The notes beneath the pieces are model-generated. The model was given only the letters and a program-made list of their open reading frames with translations. It did no database searches and was not told the DNA's origin. Both the position numbers and the translations under genes were made by a program. Positions 37,173-48,032 of a stretch of DNA of 64,000 bases are shown piece by piece; position 1 is the stretch's first letter, and every line of letters starts with the position of its first letter. Origin of the DNA: Lachnospiraceae bacterium (GTDB taxonomy: Bacteria; Bacillota; Clostridia; Lachnospirales; Lachnospiraceae); assembly GCA_022792835.1 (NCBI GenBank), contig JAAWBT010000026.1, positions 1 through 64,000 of the forward strand. Direction: 5' to 3'.

Positions 37173-39383
37173 ATGTTAAGACCATATGCTGATGTGATCA
37201 TCGACATTACCCATACGGCGGTGGACCGGGTATTTCAGTATGAAATTCCGGAGGAGCTTTTTGGAGGGCTGTCTCCTGGAATGAAGGTCCGGGTGCCCTT
37301 TGGACAGGGAAACCATCTGCGGGACGGTTATATCATCGGGTTTTCGGAAAAACCAGATTATGATCCTCTTAAGATAAAAAAAATAGAGGGTGTCTGTGAG
37401 GACGGAGTACTGATTGAAGGACAGCTGATCTGTTTGGCGGCCTGGATGAGAGAGCGCTACGGCTCCACTATGATTCAGGCATTAAAAACAGTGCTTCCCA
37501 TTAAAAGGAAACCAAAGGCAGCACAGAAACGGTATCTGGTGCGGAACGTAGGCAGGGAGGAATGTGAGGAGCTCCTTATGGTCTGCCGGAAGAAGAACCA
37601 GAGGGCCAGAGTACGGCTTCTGGAAGCGTTTCTCACCGATGAGACGCTGCCCTATGAGATGGTAGTACAGAAGCTTCGGGTGTCAGCGGCTTCCATGAAG
37701 CCTTTTCTGGAACAGGGGATCTGCAGGCTGGAGACAAAAAGCTGTTTCCGCAATCCCATCCAGGGAAATCTGAGAAAAGGCACGGAAATCTCCTTAAATG
37801 AGGAACAGCGGCGGGTAACAGCGGGAATCCTTTCTGCCTGGAAGGGGGACAGAAAACCATGTCTGCTCCATGGGATTACAGGGAGCGGAAAGACAGAAGT
37901 CTATATGGAGGTGATTCGCCATGTGGCGGCTGAGGGAAAGCAGGCCATTGTGCTGATCCCGGAGATCTCCCTGACCTGGCAGACGGTCATGCGGTTTTAC
38001 AGACAATTTGGGGACCGGGTGTCCATCGTCCACTCCAGGCTTTCCGCGGGAGAGAAATCCGACCAGATGGAGCGGGCAAGGCGGGGGGAACTGGACATTA
38101 TGATCGGTCCCCGCTCCGCACTGTTTACCCCGTTTCCCAATTTGGGCCTGATCCTGATTGACGAGGAACATGAGGCGGCCTACAAAAGTGAGACAGTCCC
38201 AAGATACCATGCCGTTGAGGCGGCCATTTACCGCTGCCGGCTGGCCGGGGCCATGGCGGTTTTAGGCTCAGCCACTCCCTCGGCAGTCTCCTATTACCGG
38301 GCCCAGAATGGAGAATATCATTTCTTTCAGATGAAGACTAGGGCAAAGGAGGCCAGTGTGCTGCCTTCCGTGGAAATCGTGGATCTGAGGGAAGAGCTGA
38401 AAGCGGGAAACAGAAGGATTTTCAGCCGGAGACTTAAGGAACTGATGGGCGAGACCCTGAAGCGGAAAGAACAGATTTTGCTTTTCTTAAATAAAAGGGG
38501 ATATGCTGGATTTGTCTCTTGCAGAGCCTGCGGCAAGGCAGTCAAATGTCCTCACTGCGATGTAAGTTTAAAGGTTCATCAGGATGGGAAGCTCAAGTGT
38601 CATTACTGCGGATATGAGACCCCAATTCCCAGGGAATGCCCGTCTTGCGGCTCCGGCTATATTGCCGGATTTGGGACAGGCACTCAGAAGGTGGAGGTCA
38701 TGGTGAAAGCCATGTTCCCGGAAGCTTCGATCCTCCGGATGGATATGGATACCACCTCAAAAAAGGGAAGCCATGAAGCCATTTTGTCCGCCTTTGCCGA
38801 TGGGAAGGCAGATATCCTCATCGGCACACAGATGATTGTCAAGGGGCATGATTTTCCCCGGGTGACTCTGGTGGGGATTTTGGCGGCGGATCTGTCTCTT
38901 TATTCCGGCGGTTATGAGGCGGGGGAGAGGACCTTTTCTCTGCTGACTCAGGCGGCGGGGCGGGCGGGGAGAGACAGCCTTCCCGGCCATGTGGTGATCC
39001 AGAGCTATTCGCCGGACAATTACAGCGTGGAGGCGGCAGCCAGCCAGGATTATGAAGGATTTTACTGGCATGAGATTCTTTACCGGAAGTTATTGCGGTA
39101 TCCGCCGGTCTACCGGATGCTGTCTCTGCTCATTACCTCCAGGGAGGAAGAAGAGGCGGCTGCCATGGCGGACACAGTGAAGAGGCAGGCAGAGGCGGCA
39201 GACGGGGAAGGGATTCTGGAACTGGTTGGACCGGCCAGGGCGTCTGTGGCAAAGATCAACGACGTTTACCGATATACCTTTTATGCAAAATGTGAGGAGG
39301 AGGAACCTCTTTTGGAACTGAAACAAAGAATAGAGGCCCTTGACTGGGGAAAAGACGTGCAACACCAGTTTGATATGGAATAA
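37173..39383 (+). CDS. priA: Primosomal protein N' (replication restart helicase)
   Basis: LLHGITGSGKTEVYMEVI, ILIDEEHEAAYKSE, CPHCDVSLKVH/CHYCGYETPIPRECPSCGSGYI, AAGRAGR. Confidence 0.95.
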   Translation: MLRPYADVIIDITHTAVDRVFQYEIPEELFGGLSPGMKVRVPFGQGNHLRDGYIIGFSEKPDYDPLKIKKIEGVCEDGVLIEGQLICLAAWMRERYGSTMIQALKTVLPIKRKPKAAQKRYLVRNVGREECEELLMVCRKKNQRARVRLLEAFLTDETLPYEMVVQKLRVSAASMKPFLEQGICRLETKSCFRNPIQGNLRKGTEISLNEEQRRVTAGILSAWKGDRKPCLLHGITGSGKTEVYMEVIRHVAAEGKQAIVLIPEISLTWQTVMRFYRQFGDRVSIVHSRLSAGEKSDQMERARRGELDIMIGPRSALFTPFPNLGLILIDEEHEAAYKSETVPRYHAVEAAIYRCRLAGAMAVLGSATPSAVSYYRAQNGEYHFFQMKTRAKEASVLPSVEIVDLREELKAGNRRIFSRRLKELMGETLKRKEQILLFLNKRGYAGFVSCRACGKAVKCPHCDVSLKVHQDGKLKCHYCGYETPIPRECPSCGSGYIAGFGTGTQKVEVMVKAMFPEASILRMDMDTTSKKGSHEAILSAFADGKADILIGTQMIVKGHDFPRVTLVGILAADLSLYSGGYEAGERTFSLLTQAAGRAGRDSLPGHVVIQSYSPDNYSVEAAASQDYEGFYWHEILYRKLLRYPPVYRMLSLLITSREEEEAAAMADTVKRQAEAADGEGILELVGPARASVAKINDVYRYTFYAKCEEEEPLLELKQRIEALDWGKDVQHQFDME

Positions 39384-39435
39384 AAGAGCAGAACCAATAC
39401 TTTTATATAGATAAAGACAGGAAAGGATGCGTATT

Positions 39436-39903
39436 ATGGCACTGAGATTGATTCGGGAAATGGGAGACGAGGTACTGACAAAGACGGCAAAGGAAGTGAA
39501 GGCGATGACGCCCAGGACAGAAAAACTCATCGCGGACATGTTGGAAACCATGTATGAGGCAGAGGGGGTGGGCCTGGCGGCTCCTCAAGTGGGAATTTTA
39601 AAGCGGATCGTGGTCATTGACATCGGGGACGGGCCGGTGGTTTTGGTGAATCCGGTGATCTTAAAGAAAGAAGGGGAGCAGACCGGACCGGAGGCATGTT
39701 TAAGTGTTCCGGGAAAACAGGGGACGGTAACAAGACCGAACTATGTGGTGGTCCGGGCCATGGACGAACATATGGTGGAGCGGGAGATTGAGGCCGAGGA
39801 GCTCTTTGCCCGTGCCATCTGCCATGAATGCGATCATCTGGAGGGAAAGCTCTATGTGGAACTTGTGGAAGGGGAGCTGGAGGATGTGACCGACGAGGAG
39901 TAG
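39436..39903 (+). CDS. def: Peptide deformylase
   Basis: GVGLAAPQVGILKRI, EACLSVPGKQG, AICHECDHLEGKLY. Confidence 0.95.
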   Translation: MALRLIREMGDEVLTKTAKEVKAMTPRTEKLIADMLETMYEAEGVGLAAPQVGILKRIVVIDIGDGPVVLVNPVILKKEGEQTGPEACLSVPGKQGTVTRPNYVVVRAMDEHMVEREIEAEELFARAICHECDHLEGKLYVELVEGELEDVTDEE

Positions 39904-40010
39904 GAAGATACCTGTGAAAATAAGAAGTAATTTAAATTTTTCTTAAAAAAATGTAAAAAGTGCAGCTTTTGCGGAAAAACAGAGTATACTGGAAGATGGA
40001 GGAAAAGCTT

Positions 40011-40970
40011 ATGAAGCTTGTATTTATGGGAACGCCGGAGTTTTCGGTCCCTGCTCTTTTGGCGCTGATTTCAGGAGGCCATGAGGTGGCGGCGGTGGTG
40101 ACCCAGCCGGATAAACGAAAAGGGCGGGGAAAAGAGATGCAGAGCACACCGGTGAAGGAGGCGGCACTTGCCAGAGGGATTCCGGTTTTTCAGCCGGAGC
40201 GGATCCGGGACAATGAAGAATTTTTGAAAACACTGAAAACGATACGTCCGGACGCCATTGTGGTGATCGCCTTTGGCCAGCTTCTTCCAAAAGAGGTTCT
40301 GACCCTTCCGCCCTGCGGATGCATTAACATCCATGCGTCTCTGCTTCCCAAATACCGCGGAGCTGCCCCCATCCAGTGGGCGATCATTGACGGGGAAAAA
40401 GAGACAGGGATCACTACCATGTATATGGAAGAGGGACTGGACACAGGAGACATGCTTTTAAAGACCGTGATCCCTATCGAGGCGGATGAGACGGGCGGAA
40501 GCCTCCACGATAAGCTGGCAAAAGCCGGAGGACCTCTCATCCTGGAAACCTTAAAAGGGCTGGAAGAGGGAACGCTTAAGAGGGTGCCCCAGGCGGGAGA
40601 AACTTGTTACGCGAAGATACTCACCAAGGATCTGGGAAATGTGGACTGGTCCATGGGAGCGGCGGCCATCGAGCGGCTCATCCGGGGGCTTTCTCCCTGG
40701 CCGGGAACTTACAGCCGCCTCAATGGAAAGACTGTGAAGCTGTGGCGGGCAGAAGTTTGTTGGAAAGCGCCGGGGGTAGAAGAGACAAAAGCCGGAGAAA
40801 AGCCGGTTCCCGGGACAATCATAGCGGTGACAAAGGACGGGATCTTTATACAGACCGGGGACGGATTTCTGGCGGTGAAAGAACTTCAGCTTGCAGGGAA
40901 GAAGCGGATGGATGCAGGAGCTTTCCTGCGGGGATATCCTCTGCAGGCCGGAGACAAAATGGAGGGATAA
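40011..40970 (+). CDS. fmt: Methionyl-tRNA formyltransferase
   Basis: KLVFMGTPEFSVPALLAL, INIHASLLPKYRGAAPIQWAIIDGEKETGITTMYMEEGLDTGDML. Confidence 0.96.
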   Translation: MKLVFMGTPEFSVPALLALISGGHEVAAVVTQPDKRKGRGKEMQSTPVKEAALARGIPVFQPERIRDNEEFLKTLKTIRPDAIVVIAFGQLLPKEVLTLPPCGCINIHASLLPKYRGAAPIQWAIIDGEKETGITTMYMEEGLDTGDMLLKTVIPIEADETGGSLHDKLAKAGGPLILETLKGLEEGTLKRVPQAGETCYAKILTKDLGNVDWSMGAAAIERLIRGLSPWPGTYSRLNGKTVKLWRAEVCWKAPGVEETKAGEKPVPGTIIAVTKDGIFIQTGDGFLAVKELQLAGKKRMDAGAFLRGYPLQAGDKMEG

Positions 40971-40973
40971 GAG

Positions 40974-41696
40974 ATGCCTTATTATTATGGATACCGTTAT
41001 TATTTTGATCCTACGTGGATTCTGATTCTGGTGGGGATGGTGATCTGCCTGATTGCCCAGGCGAGAGTGAAGGGATCCTTTTCCAAATATTCCAAAGTCA
41101 CAAGCCGCACCGGTATGACCGGGGCAGAGGCGGCCAGAAGACTTTTGGACAGCCAGGGGATCTACGGGGTACAGATTCTCAGGGTGGCCGGAAACCTGAC
41201 AGACCACTATGACCCCAGGGACAAGACACTGAAGCTTTCCGATTCCGTCTATGGCAGCCGTTCCGTGGCGGCCATCGGCGTGGCGGCCCATGAATGCGGC
41301 CATGCCATCCAGGACGAAGTGGGCTATTCGCCTTTAAGGCTCAGGACTGCTTTTGTGCCGGTGGCAAATTTTGGCTCCAGCATCAGTATGATCCTGATTG
41401 TGGCTGGACTTATTTTCGGGGCAGGAAGGGGAAGTTTTTCGATCTTGGTCAATCTTGGGATTTTCTGTTTTTCCCTGGCGGTTCTGTTTCAGCTTATCAC
41501 GCTCCCAGTGGAGTTCAATGCGTCGAGCCGGGCGCTTACCCTTCTGAGAGATACAGGAATCCTTTATGGGGACGAGGTGGGACAGACGAGAAAAGTGCTC
41601 TCTGCGGCGGCCCTGACCTATGTGGCGGGCGCCCTTTCTTCCATGCTGCAGCTCCTTCGTCTGATTATCCTTTTCGGAGGAAGAAGACGTGACTGA
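40974..41696 (+). CDS. YugP-type membrane zinc metallopeptidase
   Basis: VAAHECGHAIQ zinc motif, YYYGYRYYFDPTWILI N-terminus, several TM segments. Confidence 0.9.
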   Translation: MPYYYGYRYYFDPTWILILVGMVICLIAQARVKGSFSKYSKVTSRTGMTGAEAARRLLDSQGIYGVQILRVAGNLTDHYDPRDKTLKLSDSVYGSRSVAAIGVAAHECGHAIQDEVGYSPLRLRTAFVPVANFGSSISMILIVAGLIFGAGRGSFSILVNLGIFCFSLAVLFQLITLPVEFNASSRALTLLRDTGILYGDEVGQTRKVLSAAALTYVAGALSSMLQLLRLIILFGGRRRD

Positions 41697-43041
41697 TGTG
41701 CGGGAGTTGTGCCTGGACTGTCTGATGGAGATTCTGGATAAGGGCAGGCACAGCCATGTGGTATTGAAGCAGGCCCTGGAAGGAAAGAGGGAGCTTTCCA
41801 AAAAGGAACGGGCTTTTCTCACATGCCTGACAGAAGGGACGATAGAACGTCTTTATGAGTTAGATTATATCATTGACTGGTTTTCCAAAGTAAAGACTGA
41901 AAAAATGAAGCCCCTGATCCGGGAGCTTTTCCGAATGAGTGTTTACCAGATCAAATATATGGCTTCTGTGCCGGATCGGGCTGTCGTCAGCGAGGCGCTG
42001 CGGCTTGTGGCGAAGCGGGGGTTTGGGTCATTAAAAGGTTTTGTAAACGGAGTACTCCGGACTATCATACGGGAACTGGACAGGGTTTCTTATCCACAGA
42101 GAGAAAATGGGTTTTCCCAGTGGGCCAGGGTGGCGTATTCTATGCCGGTCTGGATCACAGAAGAACTTCTCCTGGAATACGGAAAGAAGCGGACGCTGGC
42201 AGTGCTTTTGGGAGGACTTTGCGAGAGGCCTTTTACTGTGAGATGTAATCTGAGCAGAGCTTCTGTGGAAGAGATCATAAAAAGCCTGACAGAGCAGGGC
42301 ATCGGGGTCAGACAGGTGCCGGAGGTTCCAGAGGTTCTTATATTGGAGGGATTTGACCGGCCGGAGGAGATCAGGGCCTTTCGGGAAGGGCTTTTGCAGG
42401 TGCAGGATGTGAGCTCCGTGCTGGCAGGATTTGCCGCCGGCATAAAGCCGGGAGATTTTGTGCTGGATATCTGTGCGGCACCTGGAGGAAAGAGTCTCCA
42501 TGCGGCAGATCTGTTAAGAGGAAGCGGCCATGTGGAGGCCAGGGATGTGACGAAGGAAAAAACGGCGCTGATTGAAGAAAATGTGAAGCGCAGCGGCTTT
42601 GCGAATCTTTCGGTCCGGGTATGGGATGGGAGAGTTTCGGATGAAGCGATGTTTGGCCAAGCGGACGTGGTCCTTGCGGATCTGCCCTGTTCCGGGCTCG
42701 GAATTATCGGAAGGAAAAGTGATATCAAATATAAAATGACCAGGAAAAAGCAGGAGGAGCTTGCAGCCTTGCAAAGAGAGATTCTGACAGCTTCCTGGCA
42801 GTATGTGAAGCCGGGGGGACGGCTGGTGTTTTCCACCTGTACCGTATTTCCTTCAGAAAACAGGGAAAATGCCCGTTGGTTTGAGGAGCATTACCCTTTT
42901 ACAGCGGTGGATCTTAAGAGAGAGCTTCCTCTTCGTTTTTTTGAGGGAGATGGAAACGGGGAAAGGGGCTGGCTTCAGCTTTTGCCAGGAGAGAAAGGAA
43001 CAGATGGATTCTTTATTGCAGCATTCAGAAGGAATGAATGA
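41689..43041 (+). CDS. rsmB: 16S rRNA (cytosine-C5)-methyltransferase RsmB
   Basis: NusB-like N-terminus, VLDICAAPGGKSLHAAD, LADLPCSGLGIIGRK, STCTVFPSENRENA. Confidence 0.94.
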   Translation: MTDVRELCLDCLMEILDKGRHSHVVLKQALEGKRELSKKERAFLTCLTEGTIERLYELDYIIDWFSKVKTEKMKPLIRELFRMSVYQIKYMASVPDRAVVSEALRLVAKRGFGSLKGFVNGVLRTIIRELDRVSYPQRENGFSQWARVAYSMPVWITEELLLEYGKKRTLAVLLGGLCERPFTVRCNLSRASVEEIIKSLTEQGIGVRQVPEVPEVLILEGFDRPEEIRAFREGLLQVQDVSSVLAGFAAGIKPGDFVLDICAAPGGKSLHAADLLRGSGHVEARDVTKEKTALIEENVKRSGFANLSVRVWDGRVSDEAMFGQADVVLADLPCSGLGIIGRKSDIKYKMTRKKQEELAALQREILTASWQYVKPGGRLVFSTCTVFPSENRENARWFEEHYPFTAVDLKRELPLRFFEGDGNGERGWLQLLPGEKGTDGFFIAAFRRNE

Positions 43042-44125
43042 AGAGAGAAAAGAAAGTGCACAGGGAGAGACAAGTGGAAAAGAAGTACATAAGACGGATT
43101 TAAGGTCTTTGAGCTTTGACGAGCTGGAAGCAGCTCTCGTTTCCATGGGAGAGAAGCCTTTTCGGGCCAGGCAGATTTTTTCCTGGCTTCATGCGAAGCA
43201 GGCGGCAGATTTTTCAGAGATGACAGATTTGTCAAAGTCTCTCAGAGAAAGGCTTTCCCGGCGGTTTTTCCTGACAGTCCCCCAGTTGGTGGAGGTTCTC
43301 ATCTCGAACCTTGACGGTACCAGAAAATATCTGTTTGGCCTGGCGGACGGCAATGTCATTGAGAGTGTCTGGATGGAATACCGCCATGGAAACAGTGTGT
43401 GCATTTCTACCCAGGTGGGGTGCCGGATGGGGTGCCGGTTCTGCGCTTCTACTTTAGGCGGACTGGTCAGGAATCTTACGCCCGGGGAAATGCTGGGGCA
43501 GGTCTATCAGATGGGACGCCTTATGGGAAAGCGGATCTCCAATGTGGTTCTGATGGGCTCTGGGGAGCCTTTTGACAATTATGAGAATGTGGTGCGCTTT
43601 ATTCGTCTGATCACCGATGAGAGGGGGCTGGGGCTCAGTGCCAGAGGGATTACCCTTTCTACCTGCGGATTGCCGGATGGGATCCGACGTCTGGCGAAGG
43701 AGGGACTCCCAGTGACATTGGCTCTGTCTCTTCACGCTCCAGACGATGAAAAACGGAGAGAGCTCATGCCCATCGCAAATAAATACAGTTTGAAAGAAGT
43801 GCTTCCTGCCTGTGATTTTTACTTTGAACAGACCGGGAGACGTGTGAGTTTTGAGTATAGTCTGGTGAGCGGGGTCAATGATAGGAAGGAGGAGGCGAGA
43901 GCTCTGGCTGCTCTTCTTTCTGGCCGGAACTGTCATGTGAATCTGATTCCCGTAAACCCTGTAAAGGAGCGGAAATACGTCCGTTCTGGGGCCCGTACCA
44001 TAGACGATTTCAAAAATGTACTTGAAAAATATGAGATTAATGCTACTATAAGAAGGGAAATGGGGCGGGATATAAACGGAGCCTGTGGGCAGCTCAGGCA
44101 AAGCTACAGGGAAACGCACCATTAA
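43004..44125 (+). CDS. rlmN: Dual-specificity 23S rRNA/tRNA m2A methyltransferase RlmN (radical SAM)
   Basis: CRMGCRFCAS radical SAM motif, MGSGEPFDNYENV, SLHAPDDEKRRELMPI. Confidence 0.96.
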   Translation: MDSLLQHSEGMNEERKESAQGETSGKEVHKTDLRSLSFDELEAALVSMGEKPFRARQIFSWLHAKQAADFSEMTDLSKSLRERLSRRFFLTVPQLVEVLISNLDGTRKYLFGLADGNVIESVWMEYRHGNSVCISTQVGCRMGCRFCASTLGGLVRNLTPGEMLGQVYQMGRLMGKRISNVVLMGSGEPFDNYENVVRFIRLITDERGLGLSARGITLSTCGLPDGIRRLAKEGLPVTLALSLHAPDDEKRRELMPIANKYSLKEVLPACDFYFEQTGRRVSFEYSLVSGVNDRKEEARALAALLSGRNCHVNLIPVNPVKERKYVRSGARTIDDFKNVLEKYEINATIRREMGRDINGACGQLRQSYRETHH

Positions 44126-44159
44126 ACAGGGATCCGTTCAGGCAGGAGGTGGATAGACC

Positions 44160-44906
44160 ATGAAGGCCTACGCAATGACCGACCGGGGAAGAAAAAGGCA
44201 GATTAATCAGGATGCAGTGTACTATTCGACTTATCCGGTTGGGAATATTCCGAATCTGTTTCTTGTGGCAGACGGGATGGGGGGGCATAAGGCTGGTGAT
44301 TTTGCATCCAAATATACCATAGACAATCTGGTCAGGCTGGTGGAGGAAGCGGAGGGAAACAATCCCATCACGATCCTCAATGAAGGCATAAGACAGGTGA
44401 ACAGTTTGCTCCTTGGGAGAGCTTCGGAAGATACGGCTCTTGCCGGTATGGGTACTACTCTGGTTGCCGCCTGTACCATGGGCCGGGTCCTGTGTGTGGC
44501 AAATGTGGGGGACAGCCGCCTGTATGTGATCAGTGAAGGGGACATCCGTCAGATCACAAGGGATCATTCTCTTGTGGAGGAACTGATCCAGCGGGGAGAG
44601 ATGGAACGGGGAAGTGAAGCTTATCATGAACACAAAAACATTATTACGAGAGCCATCGGAGCCAGAAAGGACGTGTTTGCCGACTTCTTCGAGGTGAATC
44701 TGGAGAAGGGCGATACGGTGCTTATGTGTTCGGATGGCTTAAGCAATATGGTTTCTGATGAGACCATCAGGGAGCTTGTGGCAGGCAGAGGGAGCTTAAA
44801 AGAGGTCTGCTCAGATTTGATTGAAGAGGCAAATAAAAATGGCGGAAGGGACAACATTGCAGTGGTATTGTTCCGGCCGGCCGATGATGAGGTGAGAGAA
44901 TGGTAA
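44160..44906 (+). CDS. prpC: PP2C-type Ser/Thr phosphatase (PrpC/Stp)
   Basis: VADGMGGHKAGDFAS, VGDSRLYVIS, LMCSDGLSNMVSD. Confidence 0.94.
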   Translation: MKAYAMTDRGRKRQINQDAVYYSTYPVGNIPNLFLVADGMGGHKAGDFASKYTIDNLVRLVEEAEGNNPITILNEGIRQVNSLLLGRASEDTALAGMGTTLVAACTMGRVLCVANVGDSRLYVISEGDIRQITRDHSLVEELIQRGEMERGSEAYHEHKNIITRAIGARKDVFADFFEVNLEKGDTVLMCSDGLSNMVSDETIRELVAGRGSLKEVCSDLIEEANKNGGRDNIAVVLFRPADDEVREW

Positions 44907-47125
44907 GATTAGGTATGTTTCTGGGAGATCGGTATGAAATTCTGGAAAAAATCGGTTCCGGCGGCATGTCGGAAGTGTACCGGGCCAGGGATCACAGACT
45001 GAACAGGGACGTGGCAGTCAAGGTTCTGAAGCAGGAATTTAATTCAGATCGGTCTTTTATTGGAAAATTCAGAACGGAGGCCCATGCGGCTGCCTGTCTG
45101 TCCCACCCCAATATCGTCCACGTGTTTGACGTGGGAGAGGAAGCGGATATCCATTATATTGTCATGGAGCTGGTGGAGGGCATTACCCTGAAGACGTATA
45201 TTTCCAGGAAAGGAAAGCTGGAGATTCGGGAAACCATCGGCATTGCCATGCAGGTGGCGCAGGGGATTGAAGCGGCCCACGAGCAGCACATTGTCCACCG
45301 GGATATCAAGCCACAGAACATTATTATTTCCAGGGATGGAAAAGTAAAGGTGACGGATTTTGGCATCGCCAAGGCGGCCACCAATGAGACGATCACTTCC
45401 AGTACCATGGGGTCTGTCCATTACATTTCGCCAGAGCAGGCCAGAGGCGGTTACTGTGATGAGAGAAGCGACATTTATTCGCTGGGTATTACCATGTATG
45501 AGATGCTGACTGGGCGGGTGCCTTTTGAGGGGGATTCCACAGTATCTGTGGCTCTTCTCCATATTCAGGGAGAGATGGTGTCCCCCAGAGAATATGAACC
45601 TATGATCCCGGTGAGCCTGGAGAAAATCGTACTGAAATGTACCCAGAAAAAGCCGGAGATGCGTTACAGGACTGTGACAGAGCTGATCGAAAATCTGAAG
45701 AGGGCCTTAATGACTCCCAATGAGGACTTTGTCCACATGAACGGAATGAACAGCAATGGCCCTACCAGGGTCATGAGTGAGGATGAGGTCAACCAGATCC
45801 GAAACGGTGCCGCGGCCATGGGAAGCGGTCAGATGGAGGAGGAGCTTTCTGGCAGTGAGTATGAGCCCTACTATGATGACGAGGAGGAAGAGGCCCGTTA
45901 TCAGCTGGACTATGACGAGGAGGAAGATATGTTCTTTGATGAGGATGAGGACGATGGCGAGGAGGAAGGCCAAAGATCGGATAAGATTTATGCCATTGTC
46001 GGGATTGCAGTAGCTGTCGTCATTGTACTTCTCGCTTTGTTTATTATGGGGAAGACTTTCGGATGGTTTGATTTTTCCAGCAAAAAAGAAAACAGTGAGA
46101 CCAGCCGGCCGGCAGAAGAATCAGTTGGAACAGAAGTCCTCATGCCCAATCTTCTCGGGAAATCTCTGGATGCGGCGGAGAAGGAACTGGAGCCTTTAGA
46201 TCTGGAGCTTAAGCTTTCTTATAGTAGTTCGGATGACTATGAGGACGGCCAGATCATGGAACAGGAGTTTCCGGAGGGGACGCCTGTGAAGCGTCATACG
46301 GTGATCAAGGTTACGGTCAGCAAAGGTTCCACGGAGACGAAGGTGCCGGATAACCTGATCGGCATGACAAGGGAACAGGCTCTCAAGGCTCTGCGGGATG
46401 CCGGTCTGGAGCCGGAGTTTGATGAGATATTCAGCGACACGGTGGAGGAAGGAAAGGTGGCAAAGGTCAGCCCCGGACTTGGGATCACGGCGTCCATCGG
46501 AGATAAGGTGACCGTCTATCTGTCCAAGGGCGAGGAGACCAAGACCACGACAGTTCCCCAGCTCCTTGGAAAATCAGAGGCCAGAGCAAGGCAGGAGCTT
46601 GAAGATGCAAAGCTGGAGGTGGGAAGCGTCACCAAGGACTACAGCGACGACTATGAAGAAGGCGAGATCATGAGCCAGTCCATCCGAAGCGGAAGTACTG
46701 TGGAGGAAGGGACGAAAGTGGACTTTGTGATCAGCCAGGGAGAGAAGGACACGACGGTTCGTGTGCCAGATGTACTGGGATACAGCGAGGCGGATGCTGT
46801 AGCCAGAATCAGACAGGAAGGCTTGGAGCCGGTGATTGGCTCTCCTATCTACAGTGATAGAGTGCCGGCAGGTATGGTTGCTGAAATGGAACATGATCCG
46901 GGGACGAGGCTGGAAACTGGCACTACGATAGAGATTTATATCAGCATGGGACCGGAGCAGAAAGAAACGCCTGCGCCCACTGAGCCGACGACCCCCGCAC
47001 CGCCGGAGAATCCCGCACCGCCGGAAAACCCCGGACAGCAAGATCCTGTGGCACCGGAAAACCCCGGAGGACAGGAGAATCCAGGGGGAACTCCGGGCGA
47101 CGGTCTCCCTGACATTCAGGCATAA
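44900..47125 (+). CDS. prkC: Ser/Thr protein kinase with four PASTA repeats
   Basis: Kinase motifs IGSGGMSEVYRA, HRDIKPQNI, DFGIAK; acidic juxtamembrane region, one TM, four PASTA repeats, Pro-rich tail. Confidence 0.95.
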   Translation: MVRLGMFLGDRYEILEKIGSGGMSEVYRARDHRLNRDVAVKVLKQEFNSDRSFIGKFRTEAHAAACLSHPNIVHVFDVGEEADIHYIVMELVEGITLKTYISRKGKLEIRETIGIAMQVAQGIEAAHEQHIVHRDIKPQNIIISRDGKVKVTDFGIAKAATNETITSSTMGSVHYISPEQARGGYCDERSDIYSLGITMYEMLTGRVPFEGDSTVSVALLHIQGEMVSPREYEPMIPVSLEKIVLKCTQKKPEMRYRTVTELIENLKRALMTPNEDFVHMNGMNSNGPTRVMSEDEVNQIRNGAAAMGSGQMEEELSGSEYEPYYDDEEEEARYQLDYDEEEDMFFDEDEDDGEEEGQRSDKIYAIVGIAVAVVIVLLALFIMGKTFGWFDFSSKKENSETSRPAEESVGTEVLMPNLLGKSLDAAEKELEPLDLELKLSYSSSDDYEDGQIMEQEFPEGTPVKRHTVIKVTVSKGSTETKVPDNLIGMTREQALKALRDAGLEPEFDEIFSDTVEEGKVAKVSPGLGITASIGDKVTVYLSKGEETKTTTVPQLLGKSEARARQELEDAKLEVGSVTKDYSDDYEEGEIMSQSIRSGSTVEEGTKVDFVISQGEKDTTVRVPDVLGYSEADAVARIRQEGLEPVIGSPIYSDRVPAGMVAEMEHDPGTRLETGTTIEIYISMGPEQKETPAPTEPTTPAPPENPAPPENPGQQDPVAPENPGGQENPGGTPGDGLPDIQA

Positions 47126-47134
47126 CGGGCATAT

Positions 47135-48019
47135 ATGAAAAAGGGGAAGATCATCAAAGGAATCGCAGGCTTCTATTATGTCCATGACGGCCATGAAAAA
47201 GTCTATGAATGTAAGGCAAAAGGAATTTTCCGGAACCGGGGGATGAAACCTCTGGTGGGAGATGACGCGGCCTTTGAGGTTTTGAGCGAGGAAGAAGGCC
47301 TGGGGAATATCTCGGAGATACTCCCCAGGAAAAATTCCCTGGTCCGTCCGGCTTCGGCCAATGTGGATCAGGCTCTCGTGATCTTTGCGGTAAAGGAACC
47401 GGATCCCAACTTAAATCTGCTGGACCGGTTTCTTGTCATGATGGAAACAGAGGAGATTCCCTGCCATGTCTGCTTCAACAAGGCAGATCTGGACGGCCCC
47501 AAAGGGAGGAAGCTGACAGCCCTCTATGAAAAAGCCGGGTATCCTTCCCACCTGGTGAGTACTTACACGGGGGAGGGGACTTTGGAGATCCGAAATCTCC
47601 TTCTTGGAAAAACCACAGTCTTGGCTGGGCCCTCCGGCGTAGGGAAATCTTCACTGATGAACCTTTTGCACCCAGAAGCAGGGATGGAGACCGGAAGAGT
47701 CAGTGAGAAGATCGGGAGGGGGCGCCACACCACCAGGCACACGGAACTCTTTTTTCTGGAAAAAGACACCTTTCTTCTGGATACGCCGGGATTCAGTTCT
47801 CTGGATCTTTTCGGGCTTCCCTGTGAAAAACTGCGGTTTTATTATCCGGAGCTGTTTAAACTGGAGGGAGAGTGCCGTTTTCAGGGCTGTATCCATGGGA
47901 AGGAACCGGACTGTGCCGTGAAAAAGGCGCTGGAAGAAGATAAGATTTCCAGAGAACGGTATGAGAACTATCTGCTTTTATATGAGGAACTGAAATCAAA
48001 AAAACATTATGGAAGATAG
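47135..48019 (+). CDS. rsgA: Ribosome small-subunit-dependent GTPase A
   Basis: [41 protein letters not shown]-terminal Zn knuckle [16 protein letters not shown]. Confidence 0.95.
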   Translation: MKKGKIIKGIAGFYYVHDGHEKVYECKAKGIFRNRGMKPLVGDDAAFEVLSEEEGLGNISEILPRKNSLVRPASANVDQALVIFAVKEPDPNLNLLDRFLVMMETEEIPCHVCFNKADLDGPKGRKLTALYEKAGYPSHLVSTYTGEGTLEIRNLLLGKTTVLAGPSGVGKSSLMNLLHPEAGMETGRVSEKIGRGRHTTRHTELFFLEKDTFLLDTPGFSSLDLFGLPCEKLRFYYPELFKLEGECRFQGCIHGKEPDCAVKKALEEDKISRERYENYLLLYEELKSKKHYGR

Positions 48020-48032
48020 AGAGGAGAACGCT

